Shown here: one piece after another, positions 17,735-27,536 of the stretch | How positions within the stretch are numbered: position 1 is the first letter of the stretch | Layout: each line of letters begins with the position of its first letter | Assembly: GCF_031624635.1 (NCBI RefSeq) | Contig: NZ_JAMQOQ010000002.1 | Coordinates: 868,001 to 932,000, forward strand | Origin: Halogeometricum sp. S3BR5-2 | Lineage (GTDB): Archaea > Halobacteriota > Halobacteria > Halobacteriales > Haloferacaceae | Length of the DNA stretch: 64,000 nt | Direction: 5' to 3' | Program-made: the position numbers and the translations under genes | The notes under the pieces: model-generated | The model's input: the letters and a program-made list of their open reading frames with translations, nothing else | What the model was told of the DNA's origin: nothing | Databases searched by the model: none

Positions 17735-17879
17735 GGTCGCCGTAGGCGGCGCGGGTATAAGTTGGCGGCGTCCGCCGCGTCACGGAGCGGACTCGACGGC
17801 GGGCCGTCGGCGCGCCGTCCGCGAGTCGCACGCGGGCGCGGGCGCAACCCACTTACAGGCGCGCCCCTCACTGCAACCA

Positions 17880-20684
17880 ATGAGTAGCGGTGGTCGACGC
17901 CTCCTCCGCGAGGCGGCCTCGCGGGCGGCCGACGGGAACGAGAGCGAGGGCGACGAGGGGCCGTTCGCGTTCGACCCCGAGACCGTCCCGCTGGCCGACG
18001 AGGGCGTCCTCGACCGGTTGGAGCCCGCGGTCCGGGAGTGGTGGGTCGACCAGTTCGGCCGGTACGTCGGCGGCAACGGCGGCTTCTTCACCCCGCCGCA
18101 GCGGGAGGGTATCCCCCTCATCGACGAGGGGGAGAACGCCCTCGTCTGCGCGCCCACGGGGTCCGGCAAGACGCTCGCCTCCTTCACGGCCATCCTCAAC
18201 GACCTCTTCCGCAGGGACCGAGAGCGCGAGGAGGGGTTGGAGAACTCCGTCTACTGTCTGTACGTCTCGCCGCTGAAGTCGCTCGCCAACGACATCCACC
18301 GGAACCTCACCCGACCGCTCGAAGGAATCGCCGAGCGAATGGGCGAACGGGGGGAGGAGGTATCGGTCAGACACGCCATCCGCCACGGCGACACCGAGAG
18401 CTCCGAGCGGCAGAAGATGCTGGAGACGACGCCGCACATCCTCAACACGACGCCGGAGACGCTCGCGATTCTCCTCAACTCCCCGAAGTTCAAGGAGAAA
18501 CTCCGCACCGTCGAGTACGTCGTCGTCGACGAGATTCACAGTCTCGCGGAGAACAAGCGCGGGACGCACCTGTCGGTGTCCCTCGAACGACTGGAGGAGA
18601 TGTGCGACTCCTCCCCCACCAGAATCGGCTGTTCGGCGACGGTCGAACCCCTCTCTACGATGGCGGAGTTTCTGGTCGGCCGGGACGATTCGGGCGAGGC
18701 ACGCGACTACGAGATAGTCGACACGCGGTTCGTCCGCGACTTCGACGTGCGCTTGGAGTGTCCGACCGACGACCTCATCGACACGCCGCGCGGCGTCGTC
18801 CAGGAGGGGTTCTACGACCGTCTGGACGAACTCGTGCGGTCGCACACGAACACGCTCGTGTTCACGAACACGCGCTCCGGCGCCGAGCGCGTTCTGCACA
18901 ATCTGAGAGAGGAGTACGACGGCTACGACGAGTCGAACTCGGGGTGTCACCACGGAAGCCTCTCGAAGGAGCGTCGGGGGGAGATAGAGTCCCAACTCAA
19001 GGCCGGCGAACTAGACGTGGTGACCACCTCCACGAGCCTCGAACTCGGTATCGACATGCCGCACATCGACCTCGTGGTGCAGGTCGGTTCCCCGAAGTCG
19101 GTCGCCTCTCTACTACAGCGAGTCGGCCGCGCGGGCCACCGCCTCGGCCAGACCGTCGAAGGGAGGGTCATCGCCCTCGACAGGGACGAGTTGGTCGAGT
19201 GCGCGGTGATGCTGAAGAAGGCCGAGGAGGGGTTCGTCGACCGGGTGTTCGTCCCCGAGAACGCCCAGGACGTGGCCGCACAGCAGGTCTACGGAATGGC
19301 CATCAACGCGGTGCGGCGCGAGGAGGACGTGCGGGCGACGCTCCGGCGGGCGTATCCGTATCGGAACTTCTCCGACGCCGAGTGGGAGCGACTGCTGTCC
19401 TACCTGACGGCCGACTACGAGGGTCTCGAGGACAAGAACGTCTACGCGAAGGTGTGGCGCGACACCAACGACGCCCCCGACGGCGAGCACCACTACCCGG
19501 AGTACGACGTCGGCGAGCACCTCCTCGGCAAGCGCGGACGGATGGCGCGCGTCATCTACATGACGAACATCGGCACCATCCCCGACTCGTTCACCTGCGA
19601 CGTGGTGACGCGGGGGGGCGACGAGTGGGTCGGGCAGTTGGACGAGAACTACCTCGACACCCTGGAGAAGGGGGACGTGTTCGTCCTCGGCGGCGACCGC
19701 TTCGCCTACCGCTACCGGCGCGGGTCGAAGGTGCACGTCGACCGGACGAGCGACCGGCCGACGGTGCCGTCGTGGTTCTCCGAGCGCCTGCCTCTCTCCT
19801 ACGACCTCGGCCGCGAGATAGCCGCGTTCCAGGGCGAACTCCTCGACCGACTGGAGTCGGGCGGCGCGCCCGGCGTGCGGACGTGGCTCAGGGAGTACCC
19901 GATGGACGAGAACAGCGTCCGCGCCGTCACCCGGATGTTCGACGAGCAGGTGCGCTACGCCGGCGCCGAGAGCGTCGCCACCGACGGCCGACTCGTCGTC
20001 GAGGAGCAGTTGGACCGCGCGGCGTACCGCCGACATTTCTACGTCCACTCGAACTACGGGCGGCGGTTCAACGACGGCCTCTCGCGCCTCGTCGCCTACC
20101 GCTGCGCCCAGCGGTCGAACGCGAACGTTCAGGTGGCCGTCGCGGACAACGGCTTCTGCCTCTCGATGCCGCTGAACCGGAAGGTGGACGTGGAGGCCGC
20201 CCTCCGCGACGTCGACCCGGCGGACGTGGACGCGGACCTGCGCGCCGCCATCGACGGCACCGACCTGCTGAAGCGCTACTTCCGCATCAACGCCGCGCGC
20301 TCGCTGATGATTCTGAAGCGCTACAAGGGCTACGAGAAGACCGCGGCCCAACAGCAGGTGTCCTCCGAGATGCTGCTGTCGTTCGCGCAGGGACTCGACT
20401 CCTTCGCCGTGATGGAGGAGACGTACCGCGAGATTCTGGAGGACAAGCTGAACGTCGCCGCGGTGAAGGACGTGCTCGGCGACGTCCGGGCGGGCGATAT
20501 CGACGTCGTCTCGCGCACCGTCGACTCCCCCACGCCGCGGGCGTTCGGCCTCGCGACGCTCACCGCCAGCGACGTGGTGCTCGCCGAGGACGAGAGCGAG
20601 GTGCTGCGGGAGTTCCACGCCCGCGTGCTGGACGAGATAGAGGGAGAGGAGCCGGCAGTGGCCGCCGGTGAGGACCGTTCTTAG
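17880..20684 (+). CDS. lhr: Lhr-type ATP-dependent helicase
   Basis: 934 aa superfamily 2 helicase of the Lhr class (large helicase-related). Motifs: Walker A APTGSGKTLA near residue 91, DEIHSLAENKRGTHL (motif II) near 217, GCSATVEP (motif III), TSTSLELGIDMPHID (V) and QRVGRAGHRLGQ (VI). The winged-helix and Lhr core parts follow to the C-terminus. Archaeal Lhr translocates 3' to 5' on ssDNA and is linked to repair of damaged forks. The ATG at 17880 matches the start of conserved sequence. Its stop overlaps the stop of the small convergent membrane gene. Confidence 0.92.
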   Translation: MSSGGRRLLREAASRAADGNESEGDEGPFAFDPETVPLADEGVLDRLEPAVREWWVDQFGRYVGGNGGFFTPPQREGIPLIDEGENALVCAPTGSGKTLASFTAILNDLFRRDREREEGLENSVYCLYVSPLKSLANDIHRNLTRPLEGIAERMGERGEEVSVRHAIRHGDTESSERQKMLETTPHILNTTPETLAILLNSPKFKEKLRTVEYVVVDEIHSLAENKRGTHLSVSLERLEEMCDSSPTRIGCSATVEPLSTMAEFLVGRDDSGEARDYEIVDTRFVRDFDVRLECPTDDLIDTPRGVVQEGFYDRLDELVRSHTNTLVFTNTRSGAERVLHNLREEYDGYDESNSGCHHGSLSKERRGEIESQLKAGELDVVTTSTSLELGIDMPHIDLVVQVGSPKSVASLLQRVGRAGHRLGQTVEGRVIALDRDELVECAVMLKKAEEGFVDRVFVPENAQDVAAQQVYGMAINAVRREEDVRATLRRAYPYRNFSDAEWERLLSYLTADYEGLEDKNVYAKVWRDTNDAPDGEHHYPEYDVGEHLLGKRGRMARVIYMTNIGTIPDSFTCDVVTRGGDEWVGQLDENYLDTLEKGDVFVLGGDRFAYRYRRGSKVHVDRTSDRPTVPSWFSERLPLSYDLGREIAAFQGELLDRLESGGAPGVRTWLREYPMDENSVRAVTRMFDEQVRYAGAESVATDGRLVVEEQLDRAAYRRHFYVHSNYGRRFNDGLSRLVAYRCAQRSNANVQVAVADNGFCLSMPLNRKVDVEAALRDVDPADVDADLRAAIDGTDLLKRYFRINAARSLMILKRYKGYEKTAAQQQVSSEMLLSFAQGLDSFAVMEETYREILEDKLNVAAVKDVLGDVRAGDIDVVSRTVDSPTPRAFGLATLTASDVVLAEDESEVLREFHARVLDEIEGEEPAVAAGEDRS

Positions 20685-20866
20685 CTCACCAGCAGCCAGA
20701 GGGCGACGAACGTGACGCCCCCGACGAAGATGGCGATGAGGTAGTCGCCGGCCGTCGACGCGCCGAGGAGCGTGAGCACCACGCCGGCGAGGCCGCCGGA
20801 GACGGCGCCGAGGACGCCCCGTCTGAACGCGTCGGACTCGTCGAACCGGTCTCGCAGCGAGGTCAT
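20681..20866 (-). CDS. Small two-helix membrane protein
   Basis: 61 aa: a charged N-terminus (MTSLRDRFDESDAFRRG) followed by two hydrophobic helices, about 18-36 and 42-60, with Gly-rich packing faces. The TAA stop shares three bases with the TAG of the convergent helicase. No family recognised. Hydropathy and clean start support a real gene. Confidence 0.6.
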   Translation of the reverse strand: MTSLRDRFDESDAFRRGVLGAVSGGLAGVVLTLLGASTAGDYLIAIFVGGVTFVALWLLVS

Positions 20867-20958
20867 GACTGGCTAGCTGGTCGCCGGAGGGCAAGAACGC
20901 ACCGACGCGCGCCGGGCATCCGCATGCGTTTTGTGCGAACAACCGTGAGAGTCACTCG

Positions 20959-21204
20959 ATGGCCGCCACCTCCTCCGTCGACGTCGCGGAGCTCTCCCCG
21001 CGGGCGTGGCGACTGCTCCGGGTCGCCGCCGGCTACGACCAGCGGACGGTCGAACGCGAAGTCGACGACGTCCTCCAAGCCCACGTGTCGATGCTCGAAT
21101 CGGGGGCGCGCGCGCTGTCGCGGTCCCGCCGGGAGGAACTGCTCGACCTGTACGCCGCCGAACTCGACGCCGACCAGGTCGAAGCGCTCGCGGAGCACTT
21201 TTAA
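20959..21204 (+). CDS. Small XRE/Cro-like helix-turn-helix protein
   Basis: 81 aa, all helical. LSPRAWRLLRVAAGYDQRTVEREVD, read in two parts, looks like the first two helices of a Cro-type HTH, then VLQAHVSMLESGARALS as recognition and following helix, as in a minimal DNA-binding protein. No further domain. Divergent from the small membrane gene with a 92-base shared upstream region; a leaderless start is plausible. Confidence 0.7.
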   Translation: MAATSSVDVAELSPRAWRLLRVAAGYDQRTVEREVDDVLQAHVSMLESGARALSRSRREELLDLYAAELDADQVEALAEHF

Positions 21205-21250
21205 TCACGACGAGCGTGTGATACGGTAACTCTCCTATCCCGTCTCCGAA

Positions 21251-21283
21251 AGTATTAATCGTGGAGTTTCGTAATCGGAGGTG
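21251..21283 (+). promoter_or_regulatory. TATA element and Shine-Dalgarno of SLC13 permease
   Basis: AGTATTAATC (21251-21260) is a TATA element and GGAGGTG (21277-21283) a strong ribosome-binding site six bases before the ATG at 21289. The two are so close that the RBS would lie at the very 5' end of the RNA unless another start site is used. Confidence 0.5.
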
Positions 21284-21288
21284 TATCA

Positions 21289-22980
21289 ATGATACAGCTG
21301 GGTAACTCGCGCACGCAGCGGCGGCTGATACTGTTCGCCATCGCGGTGGTCGGCACCGCGCTCGTCGCCGCCGGCCCCTCGCCGGAGGGGCTGTCGGTGA
21401 GGGGGCAGTACGCGATGGCGACCATGTTCTTCGCCGGGTTCCTCTGGGTGACCGGAGCGCTCCCCCTGGCCGTGACGGCGCTGGCGATACCGTTCGTGCT
21501 CACCGCGTTCGGGGTGTACGCGTCCTTGGACGAGGCGTTGGTCGGATTCGCGGACCACCTCATCTTCCTGTTCATCGCCGGCTTCATGCTGGCGAACGCG
21601 CTGCAGAAGTACGACATCGACCGCAGAATCGCGCTGTGGATCATGTCGAAGATGGGGTCGTCGCCGCGCCGACTCGTCGCGGCGGTGATGCTCGCCACGG
21701 CGTTCCTCTCGATGTGGGTGTCGAACACGGCGACGACGGCGATGATGACGCCCATCGCCCTCGGCGTCCTCACGCAGGTGCTCGGACGGGACGAAGTGGC
21801 CGCGGCCGAAGCCGACCCCGACGCGGACTTCGACGCCGACGTGGCCGGCGACGAGACGCGCGGGGAGTCCGGAACCTCCTCGGACACGATGTCCGACGGC
21901 GGCGCGGGCGTCGGGTCGGCCGACCTCGGCGACGGGGCCGGCGAGGACTCCTTTACGAACATTCAGATTTCGATGCTGCTCGGCACCGCCTACGCCGCCA
22001 GCGTCGGCGGCGTCGGCACGCTCATCGGCACGCCGCCGAACGCCATCCTCGCGGCGCAACTCAACGAGATTCTCGGCTACGAGATCGGCTTCGCGCAGTG
22101 GCTGCTCATCGGCATCCCCATCGTCGTCGTCACCCTTCCCCTCGTGTGGTACCTCCTCACGTACCACATCTACCCGCCGGAGATAGGGAACGTCGAGTCG
22201 GCCCGCGAGGAGGCCGCGCGCTACCTCGAAGAGGAGGGCGAACTGAGCACGCGCGGCAAGCGCGTCGCGTACATCTTCGCCGCGACGGCGGGACTGTGGG
22301 TGCTCGGCGGCCTCGGCGACTTCGTCGGCCCGTACCTCCCCGCGGCGTGGGCGACGACGGTGTTCGGCGGCGACGGCGCGACGGTGCTCGGCGTCGAGGG
22401 CCACCAGGGACTCCTCTACTACGTGATGGTCGGTCTCGCGGCGATTCCGGTCCTGGTCCTCGCGGACACGATGGAGTGGGACGAACTCGTCGACATCGAC
22501 TGGGGCACCATCCTGCTGTTCGGCGGAGGTATCGCCCTCGCGGACGCCCTCGCGGCAACGGGCGCGACCGACTGGATAGCCAACTCGGTGTTCGGTTCCC
22601 TGACCGGCGCGCCCATCGTCCTCGTCGTCGCCGCCGTCGTCCTCCTCGTCATCTTCCTCACCGAGATGACCTCCAACACCGCGACGGCGACCATCATCGT
22701 CCCCATCCTCATCGGCATCGGCGGCGTCTTCGCCTCGACGCTCGGCCTCGCGGAGGTGTCGGCGGCCGTCTTCCTCTCCGTCTCCGGCGCCGTGGCGGCG
22801 AGTTTCGCCTTCGCGCTCCCGGTGGCGACGCCGCCGAACGCCATCGTGTTCGGGTCGGGCTACATCGAACAGAAGCACATGATGCGCGCCGGCGTCATCC
22901 TCAACCTCGTGATGACCGTCGTGCTGACGGGCCTCATCTGGTTCATGTTCCAGTTCGTCTGGCCCATTGTGTTGTGGTAG
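21289..22980 (+). CDS. SLC13/DASS family sodium-coupled anion symporter
   Basis: 563 aa transporter with about 12 membrane helices. The family marks SNTATTAMMTPIALGV near residue 147 and SNTATATIIVPI near 464 are the two SNT motifs that form the sodium and carboxylate sites; GTPPNAI and ATPPNAIVFGSGYI are further conserved loops. Likely substrates are dicarboxylates, citrate or sulfate. Between helices near residues 165-225 lies a long acidic Asp/Gly/Ser insert absent from bacterial relatives as far as I recall. Stands alone. Confidence 0.9.
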   Translation: MIQLGNSRTQRRLILFAIAVVGTALVAAGPSPEGLSVRGQYAMATMFFAGFLWVTGALPLAVTALAIPFVLTAFGVYASLDEALVGFADHLIFLFIAGFMLANALQKYDIDRRIALWIMSKMGSSPRRLVAAVMLATAFLSMWVSNTATTAMMTPIALGVLTQVLGRDEVAAAEADPDADFDADVAGDETRGESGTSSDTMSDGGAGVGSADLGDGAGEDSFTNIQISMLLGTAYAASVGGVGTLIGTPPNAILAAQLNEILGYEIGFAQWLLIGIPIVVVTLPLVWYLLTYHIYPPEIGNVESAREEAARYLEEEGELSTRGKRVAYIFAATAGLWVLGGLGDFVGPYLPAAWATTVFGGDGATVLGVEGHQGLLYYVMVGLAAIPVLVLADTMEWDELVDIDWGTILLFGGGIALADALAATGATDWIANSVFGSLTGAPIVLVVAAVVLLVIFLTEMTSNTATATIIVPILIGIGGVFASTLGLAEVSAAVFLSVSGAVAASFAFALPVATPPNAIVFGSGYIEQKHMMRAGVILNLVMTVVLTGLIWFMFQFVWPIVLW

Positions 22981-22999
22981 CGTAGCCCGATAGCCCGAC

Positions 23000-23401
23000 T
23001 CAGTCGGAGTCGGACTCGGACTCGGACTCGCCCTCCGACCACTCCCCGCCCACCCGGTCGACGCCCATCAGTTCCTCGCCGGCGTGCTCGGTGAACGACA
23101 CCTTCAGGTTCGCCTCGGGTATCGAGAACCGCTCGGCCGCCAGTTCCATCGCCGCCAGTGCGAACGACCGCTTGCGCTCGAACGACCGCCCCTCCCTGAT
23201 ATCGGCGCTCAGAAGACACAGCGGCCCCTCCTCGGCGCGACCCAAGGAGAGGTTCGCCGGGGGGTGCTCGCGTATCACCACGGCGACGTGCCCCGTCGTC
23301 GTCGCCATCTCCTCGGCGTACAGGTCGGTCACCGCCGCGGTGAACCGCTCTCTCTCCTCGGCGCTCGCCTCAACCGACGTGTCGAACTGGAGCAACGGCA
23401 T
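23000..23401 (-). CDS. Tautomerase-superfamily protein
   Basis: 133 aa. The start MPLLQFDTS puts a Pro directly after the initiator Met, the catalytic base of the 4-oxalocrotonate tautomerase/MIF superfamily. MATTTGHVAVVIREHP near 34-49 and the length (about 115 without tail) fit a MIF/CHMI-like member rather than the 60-aa type. The last 12 residues are an acidic Ser/Glu/Asp tail. Its ATG overlaps the stop of the preceding membrane gene (ATGA), so the pair is translationally coupled. Substrate unknown. Confidence 0.8.
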   Translation of the reverse strand: MPLLQFDTSVEASAEERERFTAAVTDLYAEEMATTTGHVAVVIREHPPANLSLGRAEEGPLCLLSADIREGRSFERKRSFALAAMELAAERFSIPEANLKVSFTEHAGEELMGVDRVGGEWSEGESESESDSD

Positions 23402-23889
23402 CAGACGTCGTAGACCGGGATGGTCGCGTAGCGGCCGTAGACGGTGCCGAGGACGTAGCCGTAGCCGACGTGCGCGGCGAGCGTCAACAGGAGGTACAGC
23501 GCCAGCGTCAGACCGGTCTGCTCGGACCAGAAGGCGACGGCGAACCCGGTCCAGACGATGGCGTTGAAGACGGCGCCCTTCGTTCCCATGCTCTCGCCCG
23601 GCATGAACACCGCCAGCGAGGCGAACAGGAGCGGAATCGTCGTCATCCCGCCGCCGACGAAGATTACCGCGCCGAGCAGGAAGCTCTCGCCGAGTCCGAC
23701 GATGCTCGCCAGACCGGCCACAGCCGAGAGTTCGAACGCCCCGAGCAGCCACGCGACGCCGAGAAGCGGGAGCATCACCGCCATCCCCGCGAGTCCGGCC
23801 GCCGCTCCCAGCGCCGCCTGTCTGATCCCGAGCAGTTGCCCCTGCGAGTCGGCCTCCGGTCGGGACATCGGCGTCTGTCTCCGCGACAT
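23401..23889 (-). CDS. DUF6789-like haloarchaeal membrane protein
   Basis: About 162 aa with four hydrophobic helices and the conserved-looking loops GGGMTTIPLLFA and GTKGAVFNAIVWTGF. I assign it to the DUF6789 group from memory, moderately sure. The ATG at 23889 lies about 30 bases after CGCTTTTCC, a TATA-like element; another in-frame ATG is at 23868. Coupled to the tautomerase gene by an ATGA overlap. Confidence 0.65.
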   Translation of the reverse strand: MSRRQTPMSRPEADSQGQLLGIRQAALGAAAGLAGMAVMLPLLGVAWLLGAFELSAVAGLASIVGLGESFLLGAVIFVGGGMTTIPLLFASLAVFMPGESMGTKGAVFNAIVWTGFAVAFWSEQTGLTLALYLLLTLAAHVGYGYVLGTVYGRYATIPVYDV

Positions 23890-23996
23890 ATGGGAGGGTT
23901 TCGCACCCCACGAGGAAAAGCGTTCTCGCGCGGTCCGCGACGCCTTCACCGCCGTCGGACCGATGGCCCGACGAGGCTCGCACGTCTCCGACGCCC

Positions 23997-26660
23997 TCAC
24001 CGCCGCGCCCAGTCGAGCATCCGCGCGTAGAAGGGGTCCGAGGCGAGGGCGTCGGCGTCGCCGACGAGGACGAGCGCCTTCTTCGCGCGCGTGAGGGCGA
24101 CGTTGGTTCGGCGGTGGTCCTCGAAGATGGGGCCGTCGAGCGTCCCGGTGGCGACGAAGGAGACGAGAATCACCTCCTTCGAGGAGCCCTGAAAGCGGTC
24201 GACGGTGTCGACGGTGACGTCGGTCCGCTCGCTTATCTCCGCGACCTGCGCGCGGAACGGCGCGATGACGCCGATGTCGTCGGGGTCGACGCCGGCGGCG
24301 ACGTAGGCGTCGACGAGTTCGGCCACCCGGTCGGCCTCTCTCGGGTTCGTGTTGCCGACGCGCGACCCGCCGGGGTCGACGAACGACACGGGGTCGCGGA
24401 GTACTTCTGGTAAATCGGACTCCGCGACGCCGAGGTCGGAGAGCCGTTGCGCGGCCACCTCGCCGCTCGCGGGCCTGAGCGCCCCGCCGTAGAACTCCGC
24501 CGAGGAGAACGCCTGGATGCGCTGGCTCATGCGGTACTGGCGGTCCAACATCACCGACGCCTCGGGGTAGCGGTCGACGAGTCGCTCGAACAGCGATTTC
24601 TGTAGGTCGTTCTCCGCCCGAACGACCGGCGGCAACTGCTGGTGGTCGCCGACGAGGACGAACCGGTCGGCGAGGTTGACGGCCGCGAGCGTACTGGGTT
24701 CGGTCAACTGCGACGCCTCGTCGACGAGGGCCACGTCGAAGGACTGCTCGCGCATCATCCGCGACCCGCAGGAGGAGGTAGTGGCGGCGACGACGGGCGC
24801 GCCGTTCAGTTCCGCCGCGCGGTCGTTCGGTTCGCCCGCCGTCTCCAGACGGAGGTCCATCATGTCCTCGCGGACGCCGTTCTCGGTGCCGACGCGGACG
24901 ATTTCCGACACTCCCTGTTCGCGGAGGGCCTCCAGGGCGTTGTCGACGGCCCGGTTCGTGAACGCCGAGAGGAGGACCCGCTGACCGTCGTCGAGGAGGG
25001 CGCGGACGGTGCGCGCGATGGTGTGCGTCTTACCCGTCCCCGGCGGGCCGTGGACGAGGGCGGCGTCGTCGGCGTCGACGGCGAGTCGCACGGCCCGGTT
25101 CTGCGCCTCGTTGTTGTCGACGTACGTCTCGGCGCTGCGATTGGAGAACTCGGGGTCGCGCCGGCCGAACAGCACGTCCTTGCGCTCCTCCGAACCCTTC
25201 AGCAGGGCGTCGTGGACGGCGGTGAGCATCCGCGAGACGGATATCTCGGAGGGGTAGACGTCGAGACGGCGGAGTTCGACCGGTTCGTCCGCCGTGACGA
25301 CCACCTCGTCGCCGAGTTCGCGGATGCGACAGAGTTCGGCGTGCCCGCCCACCGGGTCGCCGTCGCTGGCCAGGCAGATGTCGCCCTCGCGGAGTTTCGA
25401 CACCGCGCCGTCGGGCCGCCGCGCACGGAGTTCCCAGCGGCCGCCCTCGATTTCGCGCTTGTCGAGGTAGTCCAGGTCGATGAGAGCCCTGTCGTCGTCG
25501 GCGCGTTCCTCGGCGGACTGCTCCCACAGTTTGCGGTACTCCTTGTGCGTCTCGCGTCGCTCCTCCTCGATGGCGCGGTAGAGCCGGTCGAAGTACTCGC
25601 GTTCGTCTTCGGGGAGCGATTTACCGATTTGGCCCGCCTTCGACTCCTGGTTCAGACGCCCGGAGACGACCATGCAGGTGTCCTGCTCGAAGCAGTACTC
25701 GCACTTCGCGTCGGCCTCGAACCCCGTCGGCACCGAGAAGTCGAACTCCATCGCGGCTATCTCGTTGCGCTTGCGGACGACGAAGTCGAGGAGGCCCTTC
25801 CCTATCGAGAACTCCTTCGCGGGCGAGAGGTCGCCGGACTCCTCGTTGCGTTCGAGGGCGGTGTTCTTGGTGTACAGAAGCGTCGCCGTGTCGGCGGGGA
25901 CGCCGCGTTCGGCGAGGACGAGGGCGTACGCGGCGGCCTGAATCTTGTCCTGAAACCGCGGGTCGCGCTTGAGGTTCTTGCCCGTCTTCAACTCCACGGG
26001 CATCCCGCGCCGGAGGGCGTCCGCGCGCCCCTTGATTCCGAACGTCGGCGAGATGAGCGTGTACTCCGAGCGCCACCCGTCCTCTTCTGTGAGGGTCCCC
26101 TGCGCCAACCAGCCCTCGATGGCCGCCGCGTTGCGCCGCACCTCGTCTCGCACCTCCTCGGCGTCGTAGCCGAGGAGGCCGAGTTGCAGGCCCGCCTCGG
26201 CGACGCGTTCGTCGATAGAGTCTTCGAGGTCCCGCCCCCGCAACAGGTCGCCGAACACCTCGTGGACGACGGTCCCCTTCACGACGGGGTAGTTCAGCGG
26301 GATGCCCGAGAGTTTGTTCAGGTAGTACATCCGCGGGCACTGCACCCACGAGCGCACGTCCGTTACGTCGACGAGGAAGTCGGGTTCGAGGACGACGTAC
26401 GACTCCTTCGAGGTGGAGTAGGTCGTCTCTCCCCGATACTCGGACTCCTCGGCGTCCGTAACGAGGAGGTCCATACCGGTCTCGGCGAGGTCGGCGGTGT
26501 GGGTCCACTTCCCCCAGAGCGTCATCCGAACGGTCGCGTCCGGCGCGTCGACGTCTCCCCCCTCGGGGCGGAGCGACATCTCCGCGAGCGACCGCGTCCC
26601 GTACTGCGTCTCCACTTCTCGTTCGTCGCCCACCTCGACGAGACGGCCGCGGAGGTTCAC
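23997..26660 (-). CDS. dna2: Dna2-like nuclease-helicase (Cas4-type nuclease plus SF1 helicase)
   Basis: 887 aa if started at the GTG at 26660. Residues 1-100 look like a small OB-like ssDNA-binding part. Residues about 110-370 carry a RecB/Cas4-type nuclease: VQCPRMYYLNKLSG, VVHEVFGDLL, KGRADALRR and PVELKTGKN, with CEYC and a later Cys completing four cysteines likely to hold a 4Fe-4S cluster. The C-terminal half is a superfamily 1 helicase: GPPGTGKTHTIA, VDEASQLTEPS, GDHQQLPPVV, RQYRMSQRI, VDRFQGSSKE and ALTRAKKALVL. Expected role: flap and end processing in replication and recombination. Divergent from the gene at 26903. Confidence 0.88.
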   Translation of the reverse strand: MNLRGRLVEVGDEREVETQYGTRSLAEMSLRPEGGDVDAPDATVRMTLWGKWTHTADLAETGMDLLVTDAEESEYRGETTYSTSKESYVVLEPDFLVDVTDVRSWVQCPRMYYLNKLSGIPLNYPVVKGTVVHEVFGDLLRGRDLEDSIDERVAEAGLQLGLLGYDAEEVRDEVRRNAAAIEGWLAQGTLTEEDGWRSEYTLISPTFGIKGRADALRRGMPVELKTGKNLKRDPRFQDKIQAAAYALVLAERGVPADTATLLYTKNTALERNEESGDLSPAKEFSIGKGLLDFVVRKRNEIAAMEFDFSVPTGFEADAKCEYCFEQDTCMVVSGRLNQESKAGQIGKSLPEDEREYFDRLYRAIEEERRETHKEYRKLWEQSAEERADDDRALIDLDYLDKREIEGGRWELRARRPDGAVSKLREGDICLASDGDPVGGHAELCRIRELGDEVVVTADEPVELRRLDVYPSEISVSRMLTAVHDALLKGSEERKDVLFGRRDPEFSNRSAETYVDNNEAQNRAVRLAVDADDAALVHGPPGTGKTHTIARTVRALLDDGQRVLLSAFTNRAVDNALEALREQGVSEIVRVGTENGVREDMMDLRLETAGEPNDRAAELNGAPVVAATTSSCGSRMMREQSFDVALVDEASQLTEPSTLAAVNLADRFVLVGDHQQLPPVVRAENDLQKSLFERLVDRYPEASVMLDRQYRMSQRIQAFSSAEFYGGALRPASGEVAAQRLSDLGVAESDLPEVLRDPVSFVDPGGSRVGNTNPREADRVAELVDAYVAAGVDPDDIGVIAPFRAQVAEISERTDVTVDTVDRFQGSSKEVILVSFVATGTLDGPIFEDHRRTNVALTRAKKALVLVGDADALASDPFYARMLDWARR

Positions 26661-26902
26661 ACCGAGTGGTCCGCGCCGGCGCGAAAAACGCTGTCGGTCG
26701 CGGGAATCGGGACGGAGGCGACGACGTGCGGAACGATTACGAGACGGACGACGACCGGCCGAACGACCGCTCCGGGTGGGATTGGAGGGGGCCGGGGGCT
26801 TCCGGGAGAGTCGGAGCACCCGTTCTACCGATGGTCGTCGTGCCGAACAGTAACGTCACAACCGGCACGCTCATCCGAACCGCCGTAGTACACGGCGAGT
26901 AT

Positions 26903-27463
26903 ATGCGCGTCAGGGACTGGAAGGACGTACTCTCGGACGTTACCGAGTCGGGCGCGGACCCCGACGGCTGGCGGGCGGTCGCCGGCCATCGAGAGGAGGG
27001 CCTCGGCGAGGAACTGTTCCTCGGACACCCGAGCGTCGGCGTCTACGAACTGAAGACGTACGCGAAGAACCCCTTGGAGGTCCGCGGCGTCGGGTCGCGC
27101 GTCGCCCGCCGAATCGACGACGACATCGAACCGCTGCTTCCCCGCCGCGGCGACGGCGGCGACGGCGGCCTCTTCGCCGTGCAGTCGCCGCCCGAGGACG
27201 ACGAGCACGCGAAGTCGATGGCGACCCGACTCGAAGAGACCGTGAAGGTCCACGCCGAGGCGCCGACGACGCCGGAGGACTTCTTCACCGACCTGATGGA
27301 CGCGGTGGACAGTCCGGCGTTCGGCCCGATGGAGTACGAGTTCGACGGCCGGCCCGACCGACTGGACGAGTTGACCGAGGAGTTCGCCGACGCCGACGCC
27401 CTGTTGAACGAGGACTTGGAGGATCTCGTCGACGAGGACGAGGTCGGCCGCGGGTTCCAGTAG
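26903..27463 (+). CDS. Haloarchaeal conserved hypothetical protein
   Basis: 186 aa soluble protein beginning MRVRDWKDVLSDV, with an acidic C-terminus (LEDLVDEDEVGRGFQ). No motif I can name; no membrane helix; one Gly/Asp-rich linker near residue 75-85 separates two parts, so it may have two domains. An in-frame ATG at 26831 would add 24 residues that look less conserved. Divergent from the Dna2-like gene with about 240 bases between; that interval holds no other gene I can see. Confidence 0.7.
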   Translation: MRVRDWKDVLSDVTESGADPDGWRAVAGHREEGLGEELFLGHPSVGVYELKTYAKNPLEVRGVGSRVARRIDDDIEPLLPRRGDGGDGGLFAVQSPPEDDEHAKSMATRLEETVKVHAEAPTTPEDFFTDLMDAVDSPAFGPMEYEFDGRPDRLDELTEEFADADALLNEDLEDLVDEDEVGRGFQ

Positions 27464-27536
27464 CGGCGTCCGAGCGTCGTCGCCGCCCGCGGCGCGGAAC
27501 CGTGTTTTCAAATCCCCTCGCGCCGACGTGTCGAAC

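Noticed and set aside
23997-26660. Cas4 as part of a CRISPR adaptation module
   Set aside because: The Cas4-type nuclease is fused to a full SF1 helicase as in Dna2, and no cas1, cas2 or array is present.
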